Shown piece after piece: positions 44,435 through 50,938 of a stretch of 64,000 nucleotides of DNA. Both the position numbers and the translations under genes were made by a program. Below the pieces are notes generated by a model that worked only from the letters and a program-made list of their open reading frames with translations, made no database searches and was not told where the DNA came from. Source of the stretch: CAVPWP01 sp050789285 (GTDB taxonomy: Bacteria; Pseudomonadota; Alphaproteobacteria; Rhodobacterales; Rhodobacteraceae); contig NZ_JBOUVX010000002.1 in NCBI RefSeq assembly GCF_050789285.1, positions 248,001 through 312,000 of the forward strand, in the 5' to 3' direction. Each line of letters starts with the position of its first letter. The stretch's first letter is position 1.

Positions 44435-45727
44435 ACGCTCGATAAGAACGGCGGACACGTCGTCGGCGAAGTCGGGACCGCCGGCATGGTCCGTCAGGTC
44501 CCAGACCATGGCTTCAAGGAACGCAGGCCCACGCAACATCGCGTTGCGTGCCGCGATGACCGCCAGACCGTCGTCATCCAGAGTGGCGCCGGCAAGGCCC
44601 GGGCATTCGGTGATGCCGTCCGAATGAACCAGAAGCCGGTCTCCGACACCAAGCACAAGTTCGATCGACCGGTACCGGGCGCCCTCGACAAGTCCGATCG
44701 GAAGACCGCCATTGCCCACGAATTCGGTCGCGCCGGTCCGACGCTGGACAAGCGGGGGCGGATGCCCAGCCTGCACCATGCGGACCCGGCCGCTGGCAAG
44801 GTCGAGTTCCCCGACGAGAAGCGTGAAGTATTGCCCGGTCTCGACGTCGTCGACGAGCATCCGGTTCAGCATCTCGCACAACTGGTCCGGCGGCCGCATG
44901 GCCGGCGCGCCGCCCGGATCCCGGGCAAGAGCGAGGTTGCGGTCTGGCGACTCGCCCGAGAAGTATCCCGCAAGCCGCGCCGTCATCAGTGCCGACGCGA
45001 TGCCGTGCCCGGCCACATCGATTCCGAAGAAGCCGATGCGTCCCGTGCCTGCGGGAAAGACGCCGACAAGATCGCCGCCGATATGGCCCGCTGGCCGCAA
45101 GAGCAACGAGACGGTCGCCCCGTCGAATTCGTGAAAGCGCCGCGGCACGAGCGATTGCTGCAGCCGCCGCGCCTCTTGCAGGTCGCGGTCAAGATCGCGC
45201 TGGATCGTCTCAAGCTGTCCCAGCGTCGCGTTGAGCTGTCGGTTCCTTTCGGTCACGACGCCGTGCATGGCAAGGATCCTCTCGCCCGCGGTCAGGCGCG
45301 CCCGCAGTTCGGCGGCATTGACGGGCTTGGTCAGGAAGTCATCAGCCCCACGGCCAAGTCCATGCGCGATGTCCGCCTTGTCCCCGCGCGAGGTCAGGAG
45401 GATGAAATAGGGATAACTGTCGCCGGCCAGCGCACGGATCGCCTCGCAGAGGTCGAGGCCGCTTTTCCCGGGCATCATCCAGTCCGACAGGATCAGGTCC
45501 GGCAGCTTGCTGCGGCAAAGATCCAGCGCCGCCTCGGCCGATGCGGCTTCGGTCACCTCATAGCCCCATTGCCCAAGGAGCGATGCCAGGATCTTGCGCT
45601 GCACGCGGCTGTCATCGACCACGAGGACCCGCCGCATGGTGCCCGCGCCCGGCGTGATCGCGGGACCGGCCGCCGGCGCGGGCAGGTGGGCATGGCGGGA
45701 ACTGGTGGCGGTCTTTGCGTGCATCAT
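44408..45727 (-). CDS. Response regulator with PP2C/SpoIIE-type phosphatase domain
   Basis: A 439-residue signalling protein. The receiver domain (residues about 32-145) has Asp38/Asp39 (VVDDS), phosphoacceptor Asp82 (LSDWMMP), Thr112 and Lys134 (FLTKP). A linker helix/coiled coil (residues 155-190) leads to a PP2C phosphatase of RsbU/SpoIIE type with GHIGGDLVGVF, GIDVAGHGIASALM, HSDGITE and ADDVSAVLI metal-binding motifs. Such proteins dephosphorylate an anti-sigma antagonist. It resembles Pseudomonas HsbR and Rhodobacter RbaY (from memory). An Hpt gene faces it, a likely phosphate source. Confidence 0.9.
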   Translation of the reverse strand: MMHAKTATSSRHAHLPAPAAGPAITPGAGTMRRVLVVDDSRVQRKILASLLGQWGYEVTEAASAEAALDLCRSKLPDLILSDWMMPGKSGLDLCEAIRALAGDSYPYFILLTSRGDKADIAHGLGRGADDFLTKPVNAAELRARLTAGERILAMHGVVTERNRQLNATLGQLETIQRDLDRDLQEARRLQQSLVPRRFHEFDGATVSLLLRPAGHIGGDLVGVFPAGTGRIGFFGIDVAGHGIASALMTARLAGYFSGESPDRNLALARDPGGAPAMRPPDQLCEMLNRMLVDDVETGQYFTLLVGELDLASGRVRMVQAGHPPPLVQRRTGATEFVGNGGLPIGLVEGARYRSIELVLGVGDRLLVHSDGITECPGLAGATLDDDGLAVIAARNAMLRGPAFLEAMVWDLTDHAGGPDFADDVSAVLIERSNPAPGKV

Positions 45728-45763
45728 TCGGTGTCCGATGCTGCGATGCTCTGCCCGAGGCCC

Positions 45764-45778
45764 GTTAACGCGTGATGA
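45764..45778. promoter_or_regulatory. CtrA-like site between the response regulator and Hpt genes
   Basis: TTAA (45764-45767), seven bases, TGAA (45775-45778): the same one-mismatch version of TTAA-N7-TTAA as upstream of radC. It is 37 bases upstream of the response-regulator ATG, in the 157-base divergent region, so it could act on both genes. Confidence 0.4.
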
Positions 45779-45884
45779 ACCCTAAAACTGTTCCGATTCC
45801 GCGATCTGGCCCCGCCTTTCGGTAAGCCGCGATTAAGGGCCGAAGGCTAAGGCTTGGCCAGGGGCGCTTTGTGTGAGGCCGGGC

Positions 45885-46208
45885 ATGATCAACTGGGACC
45901 GCGTGAACGAACTGCGTCACGAGGTCGGCGACGACGATTTCGCCGAAGTCGTGACGATCTTCCTCGACGAGGTCGAGTCGGTGATGCACCGCATGCGCGG
46001 CGCGACCAGCCTGGAAAGCTACCGCGAGGACCTGCATTTCCTGAAGGGCAGCGCGCTGAACCTCGGCTTTCGTGCCCTGGGCGCGCTGTGCCACGAAGGG
46101 CAGGCGCCGACGGGCGGGGATCCGGCGGCGCTGGCCGCGCATCTTGCGGAAGTCCTGCGGATCTACGACCGCTCGAAAGCGGAATTCCTGGCCTCGGCCG
46201 AACCGTGA
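45885..46208 (+). CDS. Hpt-domain phosphotransfer protein
   Basis: A 107-residue protein consisting of a single histidine phosphotransfer domain: DDFAEVVTIFLDEV on the first helices and the phospho-histidine His51 in HFLKGSALNLGF. Hpt proteins shuttle phosphate between hybrid kinases and response regulators. ATG 45885 has GAGG six bases upstream; a GTG four codons earlier is less likely. It faces a receiver-phosphatase gene and precedes argG by 85 bases. Confidence 0.88.
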   Translation: MINWDRVNELRHEVGDDDFAEVVTIFLDEVESVMHRMRGATSLESYREDLHFLKGSALNLGFRALGALCHEGQAPTGGDPAALAAHLAEVLRIYDRSKAEFLASAEP

Positions 46209-46293
46209 GGCAAGCGGCGGGCGGGGTCTGGCCGCTTGCCGCCGTTCCCAAAACCCAATAGAGCGCGGGCGATATCAACGCCGGAGGGGATCC

Positions 46294-47520
46294 ATGTCCG
46301 CGCCGAAGAAAGTCGTCCTTGCCTATTCGGGGGGACTCGACACCTCGATCATCCTGAAATGGCTGCAGACCGAATACGGCTGCGAGGTCGTGACCTTCAC
46401 CGCCGACCTTGGCCAGGGCGAGGAACTGGAGCCCGCGCGCGAAAAGGCCCTGCTGCTGGGGATCCGGCCCGAGAACATCTATATCGAGGATCTGCGCGAG
46501 GAATTCGTGCGCGACTTCGTCTTCCCGATGTTCCGGGCGAACGCGGTCTACGAGGGCCAGTATCTTCTTGGAACCTCGATCGCGCGGCCGCTCATTTCCA
46601 AGCGCCTGATCGAGATCGCGGCGATGACCGGCGCCGATGCCGTGGCCCACGGCGCCACCGGCAAGGGCAATGACCAGGTGCGGTTCGAGCTTTCGGCCTA
46701 TGCCCTGAACCCCGAGATCAAGGTGATCGCGCCCTGGCGGCTGTGGGACCTGACCAGCCGGACGCGGCTGATCGATTTCGCCGAGAAGAACCAGATCCCG
46801 ATTGCGAAGGACAAGCGCGGCGAGGCGCCGTTCAGCGTCGACGCGAACCTTCTGCACACCTCGTCCGAGGGCAAGGTGCTTGAGAACCCCGCCGAAGAGG
46901 CGCCGGACTATGTCTATCAGCGCACGGTCGACCCCGAAGCGGCCCCGGACACGGCGGACTACATCGAGATCACGTTCGAGAAAGGCGATGCCGTCGCGAT
47001 CGACGGCACGCCGATGAGCCCGGCCGCGCTTTTGACCGCGCTGAACGAGGCGGGCCGCAAGCATGGCATCGGCCGGCTCGACTTCGTCGAGAACCGCTTT
47101 GTCGGCATGAAGTCGCGCGGCATCTACGAGACGCCCGGCGGCACGATCCTGCTTGAGGCGCATCGCGGGATCGAGCAGATCACCCTTGATTCGGGGGCGG
47201 GGCACCTGAAGGATTCGTTGATGCCGCGGTATGCCGAACTGATCTACAACGGCTTCTGGTTCAGCCCGGAGCGCGAAATGCTCCAGGCGTTGATCGACAA
47301 GAGCCAGGAGCATGTCACCGGCACGGTGCGGCTGAAGCTTTACAAGGGCTTTGCGCGCACGGTCGGTCGCTGGTCGGAGCACAGCCTGTATTCCGAGGCC
47401 CATGTGACCTTCGAGGAAGACGCTGGGGCCTACGACCAGAAGGACGCGGCAGGTTTCATCCAGCTGAACGCGCTTCGGCTCAAGCTGATCGCTGCGCGCA
47501 ACCGGCGGCTGAAACGCTAG
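46294..47520 (+). CDS. argG: Argininosuccinate synthase
   Basis: A 408-residue enzyme joining citrulline and aspartate in arginine synthesis, using ATP. The P-loop-like PPi motif AYSGGLDTS is at residues 10-18. Other family motifs: HGATGKGNDQVRFE, PWRLWDL, EGKVLENP and ENRFVGMKSRGIYETPGG (given in part). ATG 46294 follows CCGGAGGGGATCC, a strong ribosome site. Its TAG shares a CTAG with the stop of the converging gene. Confidence 0.98.
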   Translation: MSAPKKVVLAYSGGLDTSIILKWLQTEYGCEVVTFTADLGQGEELEPAREKALLLGIRPENIYIEDLREEFVRDFVFPMFRANAVYEGQYLLGTSIARPLISKRLIEIAAMTGADAVAHGATGKGNDQVRFELSAYALNPEIKVIAPWRLWDLTSRTRLIDFAEKNQIPIAKDKRGEAPFSVDANLLHTSSEGKVLENPAEEAPDYVYQRTVDPEAAPDTADYIEITFEKGDAVAIDGTPMSPAALLTALNEAGRKHGIGRLDFVENRFVGMKSRGIYETPGGTILLEAHRGIEQITLDSGAGHLKDSLMPRYAELIYNGFWFSPEREMLQALIDKSQEHVTGTVRLKLYKGFARTVGRWSEHSLYSEAHVTFEEDAGAYDQKDAAGFIQLNALRLKLIAARNRRLKR

Positions 47521-48239
47521 CCGGCCATCGCCGGGCCGGCCGGCATGGCGTGGCGACGAAGCACCTCGTAGTGGGGCAGCGCGCCGGCCACCAGGTCGGC
47601 GTCGCGGCCCGAGAGCGCGGGCAGTGGGCCTTCGGGACCGGCGAAGCCTGTGCTGCGATGAACCGCGCCGTACCAGTGCGGCGCCCAGGGTCCGTCGAAG
47701 GGCTTTGGGCCTGCCTCCCAGCGCAGCATCGCGGGATCGAAGGACAGACCGATCGCGTCACAGAGTCCGCGAAGCATCCCCTCGGGGTCGTCGCGGATCT
47801 CTGCGCTGTCGATGACGAGGCCGCCGATACGGTCGTAAAGCTCGGCCTGCTGGCGAAAGCCGATGTCGTCCAGCGTGACCTCGTCCCGCTTCGCGCCGTA
47901 GCTGGCGACCACGCGGGCCGGGTGGCGGATGAGATGGACGTTCACGCAGCCCGAGGCCCAGTCGAGCGGAAAGCCCTGAAGCATGTGGTGGGGCATGTGC
48001 TTCATGTAAAAGTGCGGCCTATCCCCAGGAATCGGGCCGAGGCAGCGGGCGGCCACCAAGGCGGGATCGGTTTCCCCGACCGCGAGGATCCGATCCTTCA
48101 TTGGGTGGTCGATGCCGGAAGCGGCAAGATAGGCCGCGTAGAAGGGTTCGTCCCAGGCCGCGAAATCGGGACGGTTGCCGAAGGCATACATCATCGCGGT
48201 CGAGAGGTTCCGCGGGCCGGACCACATCGCAAGGCGCAT
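47517..48239 (-). CDS. Sulfotransferase-like P-loop protein
   Basis: A 240-residue protein beginning MRLAMWSGPRNLSTAMMYAF, a sulfotransferase-type 5' phosphate-binding loop, with VHLIRHPARVVASYGAKRD as the 3'-phosphate-binding region (Arg-His-Pro...Ser). Sulfotransferases use PAPS, but many relatives of this subfamily have no known activity. AAGGG precedes ATG 48239. It lies downstream of a class IV aminotransferase gene; as I recall, plant branched-chain-aminotransferase-like proteins carry the same two domains fused. Its stop overlaps that of argG by four bases. Confidence 0.78.
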   Translation of the reverse strand: MRLAMWSGPRNLSTAMMYAFGNRPDFAAWDEPFYAAYLAASGIDHPMKDRILAVGETDPALVAARCLGPIPGDRPHFYMKHMPHHMLQGFPLDWASGCVNVHLIRHPARVVASYGAKRDEVTLDDIGFRQQAELYDRIGGLVIDSAEIRDDPEGMLRGLCDAIGLSFDPAMLRWEAGPKPFDGPWAPHWYGAVHRSTGFAGPEGPLPALSGRDADLVAGALPHYEVLRRHAMPAGPAMAG

Positions 48240-48266
48240 CGGTGCTACCCTTTGCTGACAGGGCAG

Positions 48267-48320
48267 GCGGGGGGTTTCACACCCCCCGCACCCCCCGTGG
48301 GATATTTGGACCAAGAAGAA
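48267..48320. repeat. Intergenic hairpin repeat, copy 2
   Basis: GCGGGGGGT (48267-48275) and ACCCCCCGC (48281-48289) form a perfect 9-base stem, followed by CCCCCCGTGGGATATTTGG and CCAAGAAGAA. Same order and orientation as copy 1 at 24371-24416. It begins directly after the aminotransferase stop codon and may act as a transcript end or processing signal before the sulfotransferase-like gene. Confidence 0.6.
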
Positions 48321-48321
48321 C

Positions 48322-49242
48322 TCATGCGCCGACGAGCGCCTTGTAGAGATCGCGGATGCGCGCCGTGACGGGACCCATTTCCCCCGAGCCGATCACCCGG
48401 CCGTCGATGTTGCCGACCGGGGTCTGCGCGCCGAAGGTGCCGGTCAGGAAGACCTCGTCGGCGCCATAGGTATCGACGAGCGAAAAGTTGCGTTCGTGGA
48501 CGGGAATGGCATTCGCGCGGCAAAGCTCGATCACCTTGCGGCGGGTAATGCCGTTCATGCAGTAGTCCCCGGTCGAGGTCCAGACTTCGCCCCGGCGCAC
48601 GATGAAGAGGTTGCAGGCGTTCGTCGTGTTGACGAAGCCGTGGACATCCAGCATCAGCGCCTCGTCCGCGCCGGCCTTTTCGGCTGCGATGCAGGCAAGG
48701 ATACAGTTGAGCTTCGAGTGGCTGTTGAGCTTGGGGTCCTGGCTCATCGGCAGGCCCCGGATGTGGGGAACGGTGGCAAGCCGGATTGGGCGCGGGATCT
48801 TTGGGCGCGAATGCTCCATGATGATCACGAAGGTCGGCCCCGAGCGCGAGAAACCAGGATGCTGGAATGGCCGTGTCTTCACCCCGCGGGTGACCATCAG
48901 GCGGGCATGGGCGTCCGACTGCATGTCATTGGCGCGGCGCGTGGCTTCGAGCGCCTCGACCACCTCGTCGCGGGTCCGCCCGATGTCGAGGTCGATGGCC
49001 TTCGCGGCCTCGAAAAGCCGGTCAAGATGGTCGTCGAGGAAGGCCCAGCGCCCGTTGTAGAGGCGCAGCCCTTCCCAGACGCCGTCGCCCAGCATGAAGC
49101 CGGAATCGTAGACGCTGACCAGCGCCTCGGCGCGCGGCTTCAGAACACCGTCGACGTGGATAAGGATCGAGGCGTTGCGCGGGTCGTCCTCGGCCTGGTG
49201 GGTCGAGACGGGCGCGTCGGCGGGGGTCGCGTGCTGGGTCAT
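48322..49242 (-). CDS. Class IV aminotransferase (branched-chain/D-amino acid type)
   Basis: A 306-residue PLP enzyme. Features: LVSVYDSGFMLGDGVWEGLRLYNG (given in part) near residues 41-63, the PLP lysine Lys177 in SHSKLNCIL, ADEALMLDVHGFVNTTNACNLF (given in part) and EVFLTGTFGAQTPV. Fold type IV includes IlvE, D-alanine aminotransferase and aminodeoxychorismate lyase. The sequence fits the branched-chain/D-amino acid group, but the substrate is not fixed. It is followed by a sulfotransferase-like gene and diverges from msrA. Confidence 0.87.
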   Translation of the reverse strand: MTQHATPADAPVSTHQAEDDPRNASILIHVDGVLKPRAEALVSVYDSGFMLGDGVWEGLRLYNGRWAFLDDHLDRLFEAAKAIDLDIGRTRDEVVEALEATRRANDMQSDAHARLMVTRGVKTRPFQHPGFSRSGPTFVIIMEHSRPKIPRPIRLATVPHIRGLPMSQDPKLNSHSKLNCILACIAAEKAGADEALMLDVHGFVNTTNACNLFIVRRGEVWTSTGDYCMNGITRRKVIELCRANAIPVHERNFSLVDTYGADEVFLTGTFGAQTPVGNIDGRVIGSGEMGPVTARIRDLYKALVGA

Positions 49243-49376
49243 GGACAGTCCTCTTTCGGGTCGACGCTATCCGGGGCGGCGGGGTGAAACAACGGTCACC
49301 TGTGCGTGACCTCACGCGCCAGTGAGTTGAACCGAGGGCGGGGGGTGGGCAGGGTCGCGGACGAAGGAGACGCGAC

Positions 49377-50060
49377 ATGAACACTGCGATCGTTGCCGGG
49401 CTGGGGCGGCTGAAACCACTGGTGCTGGGGGTTGCCATCGCCCTTGGATACGCCGCGCACTGCGGACAGGCAGAGGCGGCCGGGACCGAGCGCGCCTATT
49501 TCGCGGGCGGATGCTTCTGGTGCGTCGAGGCCGATTTCGAAAAGGTGCAGGGCGTGCGCGAGGTGGTTTCGGGCTTCACCGGCGGAACCGTCGCCAACCC
49601 GACGTACAAACAGGTCGTGCGCGGCGGCACCGGGCACTTTGAGGCGGTCGAGATCACCTATGACCCGGGCAGGGTCAGCTACGAAGACCTGCTTCATGCC
49701 TTCTTCCGGTCGGTCGATCCGACGGACGCCGGTGGGCAGTTCTGCGACCGGGGCGACAGCTACCGCACCGCCATCTTCGTGTCGGGCAAGGCCGAGCGGA
49801 CGGCAGCCGAGGCCGCGAAGGCGCGGGCAGAGGCCGAGTTGGGGCGCAAGGTCGTGACCCCGATCCTGGATGCCGGTCCCTTCTATGAAGCGGATGACTA
49901 TCACCAGGACTACTACAAGCAGGACGATCTGATCCTGACGCGCTTCGGCCCACGCTCGAAGGAAGAGGCCTACAAGCTGTATCGCACCGCCTGCGGGCGC
50001 GATGGCCGGGTGCGAGAGCTTTGGGGCGATGCCGCGCCTTTTGCCGGTGCTTCCGGCTAG
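49377..50060 (+). CDS. msrA: Peptide methionine sulfoxide reductase MsrA, exported
   Basis: A 227-residue enzyme reducing S-methionine sulfoxide in proteins. The catalytic motif GGCFWC has Cys46 and Cys49. Other motifs: GTGHFEAVEITYDP, DRGDSYRTAIF, DYHQDYY. About 35 N-terminal residues form a signal peptide or membrane anchor (LKPLVLGVAIALGYAAHC...AEAA), so it probably repairs periplasmic proteins. GAAGGAGACGCGAC precedes ATG 49377. Its TAG shares a CTAG with the converging rbsK stop. Confidence 0.96.
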   Translation: MNTAIVAGLGRLKPLVLGVAIALGYAAHCGQAEAAGTERAYFAGGCFWCVEADFEKVQGVREVVSGFTGGTVANPTYKQVVRGGTGHFEAVEITYDPGRVSYEDLLHAFFRSVDPTDAGGQFCDRGDSYRTAIFVSGKAERTAAEAAKARAEAELGRKVVTPILDAGPFYEADDYHQDYYKQDDLILTRFGPRSKEEAYKLYRTACGRDGRVRELWGDAAPFAGASG

Positions 50061-50938
50061 GCCTGCGTCAGAAGGAAGGCGGCCACTTCGTCGCCATCGG
50101 GAATCGCGTCGGCGGTTCCCCGTCGCGTGACCTTGAGCGCCGAGGCGGCCGCGGCGCGCGCCATCGCTTCGACCGTGGGAAGACCGGCGTCCAGCCCTGC
50201 GGCGAGGTAGCCGGCGAATGTGTCCCCTGCGCCCGTGGTATCGACGGCATCGACCGTCGGCGCAGGCACATGGACGGTTGCGCCGGTTCTTGTGTCACGC
50301 AGGTCGGCGCCTGCCGCACCGCGCGTGACGACGATCTCGGGGACGGGCAGGTCGCCCAGAGCGGTGCCAAGCGCGGCCTCGAGCTGCGCGGCCTCGACCG
50401 CGTTCAGGACCAGAAGCGAAACGTGGGGCAGGACCGCGACGACCGCGTCGGCGTCGAACGGTGCGGCGGAATAGATCACCCGCAGTCCCGCGCCCTGCCC
50501 CGCGCTGGCGGCTGCCGGCTGATAAAGGGTTTCGTTCTGCAACAACAGAACGTCGCCGGCACGGGCCGCGACGAGGGCCGCGACGACGTGATCGGCGGGC
50601 ATGGCGGTATTCGCGCCCCCGAAGATGATGATGGCGTTCTCGCCATCCGAGGCGAGGGTGATGATCGCGTGGCCGGTCGGCACGTCCATCACGAGGATGT
50701 GGTCGGTCCCGACGCCATACCGGCCCATGCGGTCGACCGCCCAGCCGCCGTCCCGTCCGACGGCGCCGATGTGGTGGACGCGCGCGCCCGCACGGGCCGC
50801 TGCGACCGACTGGTTCGCACCCTTGCCGCCAAGGCCCGTGCGCACGTCGGTCGCGGCCAGCGTCTCGCCCGGTGCGGGGATGTGCGGCACATCGTAGAAA
50901 TGGTCGATGTTGATCGAGCCGACGTTCCAGACCGTCAT
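50057..50938 (-). CDS. Ribokinase-type PfkB carbohydrate kinase
   Basis: A 293-residue sugar kinase. Ribokinase features: VGSINIDHFYDVPHIPAPGE near the start (given in part), the sugar-binding GGKGANQSVAAARAG at residues 38-52, and the ATP/catalytic motif DTTGAGDTFAGYLAAGL with the base Asp near residue 239. Ribokinase is the closest type, but other furanose kinases of the family are possible. ATG 50938 overlaps the stop of the malic enzyme gene (ATGA). Confidence 0.85.
   Translation of the reverse strand: MTVWNVGSINIDHFYDVPHIPAPGETLAATDVRTGLGGKGANQSVAAARAGARVHHIGAVGRDGGWAVDRMGRYGVGTDHILVMDVPTGHAIITLASDGENAIIIFGGANTAMPADHVVAALVAARAGDVLLLQNETLYQPAAASAGQGAGLRVIYSAAPFDADAVVAVLPHVSLLVLNAVEAAQLEAALGTALGDLPVPEIVVTRGAAGADLRDTRTGATVHVPAPTVDAVDTTGAGDTFAGYLAAGLDAGLPTVEAMARAAAASALKVTRRGTADAIPDGDEVAAFLLTQA

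Noticed and set aside
45766..45794. GGAAC ... CGTT (EcfG-type general stress promoter) upstream of the receiver-phosphatase gene
   Set aside because: The spacer is about 20 bases, whereas the known EcfG promoter needs 16-17.
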